From Microbacterium sp. ProA8 (GTDB lineage Bacteria > Actinomycetota > Actinomycetes > Actinomycetales > Microbacteriaceae), in assembly GCF_039905635.1 (NCBI RefSeq), contig NZ_CP157000.1, forward strand, positions 868,001 to 932,000: a stretch of DNA of 64,000 bases, in the 5' to 3' direction. The notes beneath the pieces were generated by a model. The model made no database searches and had not been told where the DNA came from. It saw nothing but the letters and a program-made list of their open reading frames with translations. The translations under genes were made by a program, and so were the position numbers. The stretch's first letter is position 1. Each line of letters starts with the position of its first letter. Shown here piece by piece: positions 1-8,346 of the stretch.

Positions 1-156
1 CTTTCAACGCGGTTGGTGAGTCGAAGCCTGGGCGCGCTATGGAAGCGACAGGCCCCCGTAGGGCGCGTCGTCGCACTCCTCGTCGGGGCCGGTTCGGCAT
101 CGGGGCTCGGCGGCGGGCGGAATCAGGTCAGCGCGAGGAGAGCAGAGAATGGTTGA
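1..156 (+). CDS. possible C-terminal end of an upstream gene (partial)
   Basis: The frame starting at base 1 stays open for 51 codons and stops at TGA 154-156, overlapping the next start by 8 nt as tightly packed genes here often do. The translated part has a short hydrophobic run (VVALLVGAGSASGL) and basic residues. It could be the tail of a membrane or glycan gene, but in DNA this GC-rich an open frame of this length can arise by chance. No family is recognised. Confidence 0.25.
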   Translation, partial: LSTRLVSRSLGALWKRQAPVGRVVALLVGAGSASGLGGGRNQVSARRAENG

Positions 157-1387
157 CGGTTCGCGAGCGGCACGAGAATCGGACGAGTCCGAACGCCAAG
201 CCGGGGCACCGCGGGTTCGCACGGTCGCGTTCTACCTGCCGCAGTTCCACGCCATCCCGGAGAACGACCGCTGGTGGGGTGAGGGGTTCACGGAATGGAC
301 GAACGTGCGACGCGCCGAACCCGCATTCTCGGGCCACGATCACCCGCGTCGGTCGACCGCTCTCGGCGAGTATGACCTCCGCGACGACTCGGTACTGCAT
401 CGACAGGCCGAACTCGCTGCCGCTCACGACGTCGACGCGTTCTGCATGTACTACTACTGGTTCGCCGGCAAGCGTCTGCTCGAGACTCCGCTCGATCTGT
501 ACCTCGATCGCGGGCCGGACTTCCCCTTCTGCATCTCGTGGGCGAATGAGAACTGGTCCCGGCGGTGGGACGGAAAGGACCAGGAGGTCCTGATCGCTCA
601 GTCCTACGATGATTCCACCGCAGCCGAAGTCTTCGCCGACATGGCGAGATACCTCGCAGATCCGCGTTACCTGCGCTTCGACGGGCGCCCGGTCATCGTC
701 GTCCACCGAGTGGATCATCTGCCCGATCCGCGGGGATTGGCCCAGACCTGGCGGCGGATGTCCGAAGCGGCGGGGTTGGGCTCGCCATACCTGATCGCCG
801 CGGAGACCCGCCGGAACATCGATCCACGGGATGTGGGATTCGATGCCGTCGCGGAGTTTCCTCCCGTCGGCGCGAACACGCTGGGTTCCGCTCTCCTGCT
901 TCCGCCCGCTGAGCTGAGCCGTCAGTTCCGCGGGCGGCTGATGTCGTATCGCCGGACGGCGAAGCGCTTCATGCAACGGCGCGACGCCTCGTTCCGCCGT
1001 CACCCGGGAGTGATGCCGGGTTGGGACAACAGCGCACGCCGCGGTATGAAGGCGACGGTATACGTCGGATCGTCGCCGCAGGCATATGGTGCTTGGATCG
1101 CTGACGCCCGGAGGCGCGAAGCGCGGCACGAGGGGCCGGGGCTGGTTTTCGTGAACGCGTGGAATGAATGGGCCGAGGGCGCGTACCTGGAACCGGATGC
1201 GTCCAGCGGTCAGGCCTACCTCTCCGCGACGCGTCGGGGTCGAATGCCCCCGACCGCCCGCCCAGCGGGAACCTACGGGTTGCCAGCGATCGGGTGGTGG
1301 TACTCACTGGCCCTCGCGGCGGCGGCCACCGGCCTGAACGCAGTTCGCACGGCAGGCGACAGCATGAGGCGTCGTCGTGCAGGCTGA
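149..1387 (+). CDS. WbsX-family protein (GH99-like) of surface-glycan synthesis
   Basis: This 412-residue protein matches the WbsX family, which is found in O-antigen and cell-wall glycan clusters and related to GH99. Seen in the sequence: FYLPQFHAIPENDRWWGEGFTEW near residue 30, then a YYYWF motif, WANENW, and FVNAWNEWAEGAYLEPD near the C-terminus, the usual family landmarks. The start is ATG 149 behind a GAGGAG ribosome-binding site. It overlaps the next gene by 11 nt, so the two are probably translated together. The family is usually annotated as glycosyltransferase, although its fold is glycosidase-like; its exact reaction is unproven. Its place at the head of a pseudaminic-acid locus suggests it acts on the same surface polymer. 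Confidence 0.8.
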   Translation: MVDGSRAARESDESERQAGAPRVRTVAFYLPQFHAIPENDRWWGEGFTEWTNVRRAEPAFSGHDHPRRSTALGEYDLRDDSVLHRQAELAAAHDVDAFCMYYYWFAGKRLLETPLDLYLDRGPDFPFCISWANENWSRRWDGKDQEVLIAQSYDDSTAAEVFADMARYLADPRYLRFDGRPVIVVHRVDHLPDPRGLAQTWRRMSEAAGLGSPYLIAAETRRNIDPRDVGFDAVAEFPPVGANTLGSALLLPPAELSRQFRGRLMSYRRTAKRFMQRRDASFRRHPGVMPGWDNSARRGMKATVYVGSSPQAYGAWIADARRREARHEGPGLVFVNAWNEWAEGAYLEPDASSGQAYLSATRRGRMPPTARPAGTYGLPAIGWWYSLALAAAATGLNAVRTAGDSMRRRRAG

Positions 1388-2681
1388 GCTGGAAGAGCTT
1401 GCGGCCGAGATCGTGGACTCGTTGGCGTCGTTTGACTTCGGTCCGGAACACGGGTCCACCATGCGCCTCGTGGCCGGGGCGGCTTTCGGCCTGATGGCGA
1501 GTATTCGCCCTTCTCCCCGCGCGGACCAAGTGTTCGATGGTCCGGTCAACCTCATCGTCAACAATCCGGTCGAGCACGGTGCGAGGTTCAGTCGCGCCCT
1601 CGCGCAATCGCTTCCCACTACTGAACCGTCCACGGTGTTTGCAGATGCACGCCACGCGGATCCTCTGGTGGGCGAGGTCCGAGACCTGCCCGGGGTAGGG
1701 CTACGATCGATCCACGCCCTCGGATCCGCGTCGAGGCTGCGCCTCTATGCGCGGCTTCGGAGGCTTCCACTCGTCATCGAGCACATCAACGCGGTGCCCG
1801 ATCGCTGGCGCGCCGAAGTGGCATTCCTGTCGCAGGCGTTTCGCTACCAGGCCGCCCTGAGGACGGACTTCTCGCGAACAAGTCTGATTGTCACAGACTT
1901 CGACCGTGGCACTACGGCCCGGCCCTGGGTATGGGCAGCCAGACGGTCGGGAAGAGCCGTGGTCACCGCGCTCCATGGCTCGCCGGCGTCGGCCACCTAC
2001 CTGCCGCTTCTCGCCGACGCAGTGTTGGCGTGGGGCCAGGCTCAGTCGGTCTGGCTCGATGCGCATCGGACGGATGCGAGCATCCACGTCGTCGGACGGG
2101 CGGACCTGGAGAATCGAACGTCGATTGCGGATGGTGTCGATCGACTGGTGATCTGCCACTCCCGCGAGGAGTTGCTGCCTTCGGAACAGCAAGCGCTCGT
2201 CTCGCTGATACGCGACTTCGGTGGGATCGGGGTCGAAATCATCCTGCGTCGACACCCCAGCGCGCGCGGTCCCCTGCACGAGAGCTGGCGCCCGGTCGAG
2301 GACCTCGCCCAGGTCGTTCCATCCGCCGGGCAGCCGCTGACATCCTTCCTATGCCCCGGCGACTTCGTCGTCGGTGTTGCGTCGACGGCGCTGGTGGACG
2401 CGCTGGTATCCGGACACGGCGTCGCCGTGATCGCCGCGCCGTCACGGCCGCTGCCCGCGGATCTGAAGACGATCGCGCCGCTTTCGCCGAGCTTCACCCC
2501 AAGCACCGGGCACGCTCATGCCAAGCTCAGCCCAGACTACGTCGCGCACCTGGAGTCCCTGTCCATGCGGATCGTGGCGGCTGTCGGCTCCGAAGCGGCG
2601 CAAGCAATGAGCGCCGCCATCCTCGCACTGGCCGACCAAGGCGCACACCGCGTGGCTCCGGATTCGGCATCTGAGACCTGA
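1377..2681 (+). CDS. putative GT-B-like glycosyltransferase, candidate nonulosonate transferase
   Basis: This 434-residue protein is not assigned to a family with certainty. It starts at GTG 1377 behind GAGG and overlaps the WbsX gene by 11 nt. Visible features are a central LHGSPAS segment, IILRRHPSARG (an HP motif) and later FVVGVASTALVDALVSG (a Ser/Thr motif). HP followed by a small Ser/Thr loop is the nucleotide-binding layout of several GT-B families that use CMP- or CDP-activated donors, including sialyl-, Kdo- and glycerophosphate transferases. Pseudaminic acid genes follow directly on the other strand, so transfer of CMP-pseudaminic acid is a reasonable inference, but nothing in the sequence proves the donor. 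It runs convergently into pseF with a 50-nt gap. Confidence 0.55.
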   Translation: MQAELEELAAEIVDSLASFDFGPEHGSTMRLVAGAAFGLMASIRPSPRADQVFDGPVNLIVNNPVEHGARFSRALAQSLPTTEPSTVFADARHADPLVGEVRDLPGVGLRSIHALGSASRLRLYARLRRLPLVIEHINAVPDRWRAEVAFLSQAFRYQAALRTDFSRTSLIVTDFDRGTTARPWVWAARRSGRAVVTALHGSPASATYLPLLADAVLAWGQAQSVWLDAHRTDASIHVVGRADLENRTSIADGVDRLVICHSREELLPSEQQALVSLIRDFGGIGVEIILRRHPSARGPLHESWRPVEDLAQVVPSAGQPLTSFLCPGDFVVGVASTALVDALVSGHGVAVIAAPSRPLPADLKTIAPLSPSFTPSTGHAHAKLSPDYVAHLESLSMRIVAAVGSEAAQAMSAAILALADQGAHRVAPDSASET

Positions 2682-2731
2682 CATCGACGGCGTCGGCCGT
2701 TGTCGACCTCGATGCGGAAACGGAGAGCGGG

Positions 2732-3466
2732 TCAGGCGTCCAGCTTCTTCTGGGGCACGTCGGCGTTCAGCCGTGCGATGTCGGGGTGCAGTCCGAGGAG
2801 ATCGATGATCTGATCGCCGGTCATGAGATGAGCCGAATGATCGTTTATCAACCGCGAGATGACCACCCAGTCGTCTGATGTGTCGAGTGTCAGACGGTAC
2901 TGCGATGCATCGGACGATCGCCGAATCGACCGCAGGTTGATCCGCGACGCACCCCCGATGTACATGTACGGCGTCACGTGCTCGCGCTCGGCAGGAGAAA
3001 CACCGAGTCGATCCGCTTCGTAAAGGAGCTCAGCGCTGAACACCTCGAAGTCGAAGCCCCGCGGGTATGTCCGGTCCAGGGTGTTGGAGAGGAAAGCTCG
3101 AGGATCCTTCAACGCGAGGTACTCCTCGACGCCTTGCCGAACGATCCCGCCGTCGATCAGCGGACAGTCGGATGTGACGCGGACCACTACGTCGAGATGG
3201 AATGTGCGCGCTGCGTCGGCGAACCGGGAGAGCACGTCGTGCTCGCTGCCACGGCTTGCCCCGGCGGCACCGGCGTCCCGCGCGGCGGTGGCGATGACGT
3301 CATCGGCAGCGCCGGTTGTCGTGGCGACGAAGACGGGGTAGCCCGCCCAACTCAGACGATGGACGTGGTGGGTCAGCACGTTCGCTCCGCCGGCTTCGAG
3401 CATCACCTTTCCGGGGAGTCGCGTGCTGGCCATGCGGGCTTGGGAGATGACCCCGACTCGAGTCAT
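2732..3466 (-). CDS. pseF: SpsF-like cytidylyltransferase, probable CMP-pseudaminic acid synthetase
   Basis: This 244-residue protein belongs to the acylneuraminate cytidylyltransferase superfamily, short SpsF-like branch. It begins MTRVGVISQARMASTRLPGK, which carries the R-x-x-S-x-R-x-P-x-K loop that binds CTP; RVTSDCPLIDG supplies the metal-binding acidic residues. It would activate pseudaminic acid with CTP, the last step before transfer. The start is set by an ATGA overlap with the aminotransferase stop (3463-3466); a longer upstream frame would lie inside that gene. It is third in pseB-pseC-pseF. The SpsF branch has other members of less certain function, so the substrate rests mainly on gene context. 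Confidence 0.75.
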   Translation of the reverse strand: MTRVGVISQARMASTRLPGKVMLEAGGANVLTHHVHRLSWAGYPVFVATTTGAADDVIATAARDAGAAGASRGSEHDVLSRFADAARTFHLDVVVRVTSDCPLIDGGIVRQGVEEYLALKDPRAFLSNTLDRTYPRGFDFEVFSAELLYEADRLGVSPAEREHVTPYMYIGGASRINLRSIRRSSDASQYRLTLDTSDDWVVISRLINDHSAHLMTGDQIIDLLGLHPDIARLNADVPQKKLDA

Positions 3467-4587
3467 CGCAACGCCTCGGCGAGCGTGTCGATCACCTGAT
3501 CCACCTGAACGTCCGACAGGTCTGGGAACAGCGGGAGCGACAGTTCCTCGCCGTAGAACGCCTCCGCGTTCGGGCACATTCCTCGCTTGTAGCCGGCGTC
3601 GGCGTAGACAGGATGCCAGTACACGGGCATGTAGTTGACCTGGACGCCTATGCCCGCGTTGCGCATGTGCTCGAACACGTGACGCCGACGGCCATCGAGT
3701 ACGCGGAGGGGATAAAGATGCCAGACGGGATCGACATCCTCGCGCTGCACCGGGGTGCGGACAGCTTCGAGACTGTCAAGAGCGGCGTTGTAGCGCGCGA
3801 CGATCTGCGCGCGACGGAGCTTGAAAGACTCAAGGCGCTTCAGCTGAGCCACTCCCAACGCGCTCGCCACGTCGGTGAGGCGGTAGTTGACACCGAACTC
3901 GTGCACCTCTTGATGCCACGCGCCCTCGTCCTGGATCCTGAAACGGTCCGCATCTCGGACCAGGCCGATGAAGTGGAACTCGTGCGCGCGCTGCGCGACG
4001 CTCGCGTTCTTGGCGACGACTGCTCCGCCCTCGCCTGTCGTGAGGTTCTTCGTCGGGAAGAACGAAAATGTCGTCACATCGGCGAGATCGCCGACCGGAC
4101 GCCCGCGATAGGTGCCGCCGATCGAATGGGCCGCGTCGTCGAGGGTGACCGCCCCGACCGTGTCGGCTAGCGCCTGGAGCGCGTCGTAATCTGCGGGGTG
4201 GCCGGCGTAATCGACGGCTGCGATGACCTTCGTGCGGTCCCCGACGAGCGCCGCAGCCGCCGCCGGATCCAGGAGAGCCGTGTCCTCCTCGACGTCTGCG
4301 AACACGATTTTCGCGCCAAGGATCGAAGCCATCGCCGTCGTCGCCACGAACGTCATCGGCGTCGAGATCACTTCATCGCCGGGGCCGACGCCCAGCGCCG
4401 CATAGGCCATGTGGAGCGCGGCTGTTCCGGACGTGGCCGAAACGGCACGGTGCCCGCCTGCCATCTCGCCGATGCGACGCTCGAACTCGGCGACCGTCGG
4501 CCCGGTCGTCAGCCAGTCACCCCGGAGGACCTCGACGACGGCCTGGATGTCCTCTTCCGACACCGACTGCCGACCATACGGCAGCAT
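3463..4587 (-). CDS. pseC: UDP-4-amino-4,6-dideoxy-N-acetyl-beta-L-altrosamine transaminase
   Basis: This 374-residue PLP enzyme of the DegT/DnrJ/EryC1 family would aminate C4 of the keto-sugar made by PseB. The Schiff-base lysine is K180 in SFFPTKNLTTGEGG; D150 in TLDDAAHS would pair with the PLP ring nitrogen; SGTAALHMA near residue 53 binds the phosphate. Length is normal for PseC. It starts at ATG 4587, sharing one base with the pseB stop (TGATG), and ends in an ATGA overlap with pseF, so the three are translationally coupled. Related aminotransferases serve other 4-amino sugars; the neighbouring PseB, PseG and PseI make PseC the best call. Confidence 0.87.
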   Translation of the reverse strand: MLPYGRQSVSEEDIQAVVEVLRGDWLTTGPTVAEFERRIGEMAGGHRAVSATSGTAALHMAYAALGVGPGDEVISTPMTFVATTAMASILGAKIVFADVEEDTALLDPAAAAALVGDRTKVIAAVDYAGHPADYDALQALADTVGAVTLDDAAHSIGGTYRGRPVGDLADVTTFSFFPTKNLTTGEGGAVVAKNASVAQRAHEFHFIGLVRDADRFRIQDEGAWHQEVHEFGVNYRLTDVASALGVAQLKRLESFKLRRAQIVARYNAALDSLEAVRTPVQREDVDPVWHLYPLRVLDGRRRHVFEHMRNAGIGVQVNYMPVYWHPVYADAGYKRGMCPNAEAFYGEELSLPLFPDLSDVQVDQVIDTLAEALR

Positions 4588-5576
4588 CAGATTGCCGATT
4601 CGACGATTGCCGCGATCTCATCGCGGGTGTACCACTGGTCGTTCGCATCGGACCGGTACGCGAATCCCTCGGGCACCGGCACCGCGTCCGCGGGTGCCGT
4701 GTACCCCCAGGAGGCGAGGTCGGGCTGGATGATGAAGTACTTGCCGTCCTGGACCACCACCGCGCGCCGTCCCTCTTCGGGGCTGATCATCTCTTCGTGG
4801 AGCTTCTCGCCGGGCCGCAAGCCGACATCCACTAGTCCAGCGTCGGGGACGATCGCGTGTGCAAGATCGGTCACCTTCATGGAGGGAATGCGGGGAACGA
4901 GGAGTTCGCCGCCCTGCATGAGGTCGAACGTGTCCACCACCATCTGCACGGCCTGCGGAAGCGTGATGAAGAACCGCGTGCAGCGGAGGTCGGTGATGGG
5001 AAGAGGCTTGCCCTGGTCGCCGAGCGCCTTGAAGAAAGGAATCACCGAACCGCGAGACCCCATGACGTTGCCGTAGCGGACGACGGCGAATCTCGTGTCG
5101 TAGGCGGCGGCATAGTGATTGCCGGTGATGAACAGCTTGTCCGCGGTGAGCTTGGTTGCGCCATAGAGGTTGATCGGGCTGGAGGCCTTGTCGGTCGACA
5201 GTGCCACGACCTTCTTCACCCCGGCGTCGATCGACGCCTCAATGACGTTTTGGCTCCCGAGCACGTTCGTCTTGACGAACTCGAAGGGGTTGTACTCGGC
5301 GGTGTCCACCTGCTTGAGCGCGGCGGCGTGCACGACGTAGTCGACGCCGTGGAGTGCCCGCGCGAGACGCCGCTCATCGCGGATGTCGCCGATGAACCAC
5401 CGCAGTCGCGGATCATCCTTGAAGATCTGCCGGACCTCGTACTGCTTGAGCTCGTCGCGCGAGAAGATCACCAGCCTGCGCGGGTCAAGGTGGTCGAGCG
5501 CGTAGCGGATGAACGCCTTCCCGAAGGAGCCCGTGCCTCCAGTGACGAGAATGCTGGATCCACTGAGGATGGACAC
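4587..5576 (-). CDS. pseB: UDP-N-acetylglucosamine 4,6-dehydratase (inverting)
   Basis: This 329-residue extended SDR enzyme of the FlaA1/PseB type would convert UDP-GlcNAc to the L-arabino-configured 4-keto-6-deoxy sugar that commits carbon to pseudaminic acid. GGTGSFG (residues 13-19) binds NADP. STDKASSPINLYGATK holds the catalytic T128, D129 and K130 and the Y138/K142 pair. It lacks the long membrane region of the large FlaA1-like dehydratases, as soluble PseB does. The start is GTG 5576 with AAGGAG 8 nt upstream. It is the first gene of pseB-pseC-pseF and is divergent from pseG-pseH. Confidence 0.9.
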   Translation of the reverse strand: MSILSGSSILVTGGTGSFGKAFIRYALDHLDPRRLVIFSRDELKQYEVRQIFKDDPRLRWFIGDIRDERRLARALHGVDYVVHAAALKQVDTAEYNPFEFVKTNVLGSQNVIEASIDAGVKKVVALSTDKASSPINLYGATKLTADKLFITGNHYAAAYDTRFAVVRYGNVMGSRGSVIPFFKALGDQGKPLPITDLRCTRFFITLPQAVQMVVDTFDLMQGGELLVPRIPSMKVTDLAHAIVPDAGLVDVGLRPGEKLHEEMISPEEGRRAVVVQDGKYFIIQPDLASWGYTAPADAVPVPEGFAYRSDANDQWYTRDEIAAIVESAI

Positions 5577-5716
5577 GTGGTGGGCTCCTTGGATTGATTT
5601 TCGACGTTCGGGGCAGGGCGGATCCGACTTGCGTCGAGTCCGCAGCCGCGAAGCCCCCGAATTATCCTACTAAGGCGCAGGACAGCGCCATGCTCCCCGA
5701 GGTCGAAGGCAGCTCC
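5577..5716. promoter_or_regulatory. divergent promoter region of pseB and pseG-pseH
   Basis: This 140-nt gap feeds two divergent units. A -10-like TATCCT (5663-5668) faces pseG-pseH. The same AT-rich patch read on the minus strand gives GATAAT (5666-5661) facing pseB. The -35 boxes are weak on both strands, and no operator-like dyad was seen. Confidence 0.35.
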
Positions 5717-7213
5717 GTGAACCCACGCACAACACTGATCCACTGCAACGGCGGCGGTGACTATGGAATGGGACACTGCATGCGCGCCCTCGCGCTCGCG
5801 GAGGAAGCGATCGGACGAGGGTGGCAGGTGCACATCGCCGGCGACCTTGCGCCGAACGCGGTAGATCTCCTAAACGGCGCCATTCCGACCGCGCGGGTCA
5901 GCCGTATCGCGTTGCGCGGCGTGGAAGAAGAACTCCTGCAGTTGCTTGAGGCTGAGTCACCTGATGTCGTGCATCTCGATACCTATTGGGGGACGTTCGA
6001 CGCTCTGTTCGGACGTAAGTGGCTCCTGAGCAATATGCAAGACGGCCCGTTCGGGGTCCGCGACGCAGACGTCTCAGTGGATGCGAACCTCGGCGCGGAA
6101 GCGGCCTTCGTGCAGCCGGCGGCGCATCTCGTCCACCTCGCAGGTAGCCGTGCAGCACTCACGCGCCGCGCCGTTCGTCGACATCATCATGAAGTCAGGC
6201 AGCTGAGCGCCAGTGCGCCGCGAGCCGTGACGGTTGTGTTGGGTGGAACCGACCCTGGCGGCGTAACCCCGCTCGTCGTGGAAGCGCTGAGCGTCGTCGA
6301 GTGCGATATCGAGCTGACCGTTGTCAGCCCCTCTGGCGATCCGGCTGTCGTCGAAGCAGCGAGGCGTAGCCCGCACGCCGTGCGGGTCGTTCCTTTTGTG
6401 GAGGACCTGCCAGGGCTTGCGGTCGCCCAGGATCTTGTGATCAGCGCGGCTGGGACCTCGGTGCTTGACTTCGCCAGCATGGGCGTTCCGATGGCAATAG
6501 TCTGCGTCGCGGACAACCAGGTTGCAGGGTACAAGCGCGCGATCGCACAGGGGGTCGCGCTCCCACTTGGAACACCGCTAGCTGACGACCTCCACGAGAG
6601 CATCCGCGCACTCGGCCCGCTGCTGCAAAACGCAGCCGAACTTCGCCGATTGTCGGATCTGGGACGAGCTTCTGTCGATGGACTCGGCGCGTGGCGGGTT
6701 GTGTCGGCATGGGAATCCGTGCTCCAGCACCGACCGGCGGAACTGCCGCTCCGTGATCGCTGGGCGTCGCGCAGGGCCTCCCTGGCGGACGCCCGGCTGC
6801 TGTTCGAGTGGAAAAACGATGAGGAGACGAGACGACGGTCTCGCTCGACGGAGCCGGTCTCGTGGTCCCCACACTTGGAGTGGCTCACGCGCACCGTGGA
6901 GTCCTCAGAGCGCCGGCTGCTCATCGTCGAGCATGAAGGTCAAGCCGTCGGCACCGTGCGGTGGGACCACATCGGGCCGGCGCGGTGGGAGGTCTCCATC
7001 ACTGTGGCTCCGCACGCGCGAGGCAAGGGAATCGCGCGCTACATCCTCGCAACCGCAGAGCTCAGCGCAAACGAATGGGCTCCCGTGACACTGGTAGCGG
7101 TGATTAACGAGGAGAACTTTGCGTCGCTCAGGCTGTTCGCGTCGGCCGGTTACCTGCCTGACCTGCCGGCTGATGAAGCGGGCTTCCGCGCTTTCGCCAA
7201 GCAACTTGCCTAG
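5717..7213 (+). CDS. pseG: PseG-PseH fusion: UDP-sugar hydrolase plus GNAT N-acetyltransferase
   Basis: This protein of about 498 residues joins two pathway steps. The N-terminal part (to about residue 335) is PseG-like, GT-B fold, with GGGDYGMGHCMRALALAE at the start, VLGGTDPGG in the middle and VISAAGTSVLDFASMGVP; it would remove UDP from the diacetamido sugar. The C-terminal part (from about residue 345) is a GNAT domain with VSITVAPHARGKGIARYIL as the acetyl-CoA loop, matching PseH, which N-acetylates C4. GTG 5717 is preferred because GAAGG lies 7 nt upstream and the PseG motif follows at once; ATG 5690 is the alternative. Biochemically PseH acts just before PseG, so the fusion couples consecutive steps. 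Its 3' end overlaps pseI tail-to-tail by 4 nt. Confidence 0.85.
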   Translation: MNPRTTLIHCNGGGDYGMGHCMRALALAEEAIGRGWQVHIAGDLAPNAVDLLNGAIPTARVSRIALRGVEEELLQLLEAESPDVVHLDTYWGTFDALFGRKWLLSNMQDGPFGVRDADVSVDANLGAEAAFVQPAAHLVHLAGSRAALTRRAVRRHHHEVRQLSASAPRAVTVVLGGTDPGGVTPLVVEALSVVECDIELTVVSPSGDPAVVEAARRSPHAVRVVPFVEDLPGLAVAQDLVISAAGTSVLDFASMGVPMAIVCVADNQVAGYKRAIAQGVALPLGTPLADDLHESIRALGPLLQNAAELRRLSDLGRASVDGLGAWRVVSAWESVLQHRPAELPLRDRWASRRASLADARLLFEWKNDEETRRRSRSTEPVSWSPHLEWLTRTVESSERRLLIVEHEGQAVGTVRWDHIGPARWEVSITVAPHARGKGIARYILATAELSANEWAPVTLVAVINEENFASLRLFASAGYLPDLPADEAGFRAFAKQLA

Positions 7214-8271
7214 ATCAGGTCCCAGGTGAGCGGCGTTCCTCGTTCGGCATCGGCTACGAATCTGCGCCCCATGACAATCTCCACGTTGTCCACGGGTAGA
7301 CCACCTGCTGGTCGGATAGAACGCACATTCTGCGGTGAGACGACGTCTCCCGCTCGAACATCGGCGACAACGTAGAGAGAGCGACGAAGCGCGAGCACGG
7401 TGCGTTCCTGCTCCGTCGGGCCGAATCCCTCTCCGCTCTGCACGGCCAACCGCGCCTGATCGGACGCGACGACCAGCGACGCCATCTCCGCTGGGGACAA
7501 CGAGAAGTCGGAGTCGACGCCGCCGTCACGCCTGTCGAGCGTAACGTGCTTCTCAATCACGACCGCACCGAGAGCGGCTGCGGCTACGCCGACGCCGATG
7601 CCGAGCGTGTGATCTGACAGACCCACGGGTACGTCGAAAGCGCGGCGGAGCACCTCGATGTTGCCGAGACGGGCCTCTTGGGGCTGAGCGGGGTAGGCCG
7701 CGGTGCAGGCGAGAAGGACCAGATCGCTGCACCCGGCGTCGCGGGCCGCCGACACGGCGGCGTCGATCTCGGCAAGGGTAGCCATCCCCGTGGACATGAT
7801 GATGGGTTTGCCAGTGCGCGCGATCTCACGAATCAATGGAAGATCGACGATCTCGGCAGAGGCGGTCTTATACAACTCCACGCCGAGTTCCTCGAGGAAT
7901 GCGATCGATGACAGATCGAAGGGCGTTGAGAAAGGAATGAGGCCCTGACTACGTGCCCGTTCGAAGATCGGCGCGTGCCAGTCCCAAGGAGTGTGTGCTT
8001 CTTCATACAGCTCGTACAGGGTCCGATTGCCCCATAGCCCGTGGTCATTCGCGACACGGAATGCCGGCTTGTCCGATGAAATGGTGAGGGTGTCGGCAGT
8101 GTACGTCTGGATCTTGAGCGCTTGTGCTCCTGCGCCGGCGACAGCATCGACGATCGCCAACGCGCGGTCCAGATCTCTGTTGTGATTGCCTGACATTTCG
8201 CCGATGACGAAGACCGGCGCATCGGCCGCGATTCTGCTGGTACCCACAGCGATGGCCTGTGTTGAAGTCAC
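7210..8271 (-). CDS. pseI: pseudaminic acid synthase (NeuB family)
   Basis: This 353-residue NeuB-family enzyme would condense the free 2,4-diacetamido-2,4,6-trideoxy-altrose with phosphoenolpyruvate. The N-terminal TIM barrel carries FVIGEMSGNHNRD, ALKIQTY, FSTPFD, IMSTGMA and GLSDHTLG. Then comes VIEKHVTLDRRDGGVDSDFSL, the region that distinguishes PseI-type from sialic acid synthases, followed by a C-terminal SAF (antifreeze-like) domain from about residue 295. The start is GTG 8271, only 6 nt below a -10 box, so the mRNA is probably leaderless. It has its own promoter, apart from pseBCF. Confidence 0.9.
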   Translation of the reverse strand: MTSTQAIAVGTSRIAADAPVFVIGEMSGNHNRDLDRALAIVDAVAGAGAQALKIQTYTADTLTISSDKPAFRVANDHGLWGNRTLYELYEEAHTPWDWHAPIFERARSQGLIPFSTPFDLSSIAFLEELGVELYKTASAEIVDLPLIREIARTGKPIIMSTGMATLAEIDAAVSAARDAGCSDLVLLACTAAYPAQPQEARLGNIEVLRRAFDVPVGLSDHTLGIGVGVAAAALGAVVIEKHVTLDRRDGGVDSDFSLSPAEMASLVVASDQARLAVQSGEGFGPTEQERTVLALRRSLYVVADVRAGDVVSPQNVRSIRPAGGLPVDNVEIVMGRRFVADAERGTPLTWDLI

Positions 8272-8277
8272 CCCACG

Positions 8278-8283
8278 AGCTTA
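8278..8283 (-). promoter_or_regulatory. -10 box TAAGCT of pseI, leaderless
   Basis: On the minus strand TAAGCT is followed by 6 nt and then the GTG start of pseI, so transcription should begin at or next to the start codon. No Shine-Dalgarno sequence fits in that space. Confidence 0.5.
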
Positions 8284-8346
8284 GGTTGTCTTCGCGTCGG
8301 CGCTGGCCGTTCATGCAAGCTGCTGTGTCGCATCAGGACAGGGCGA

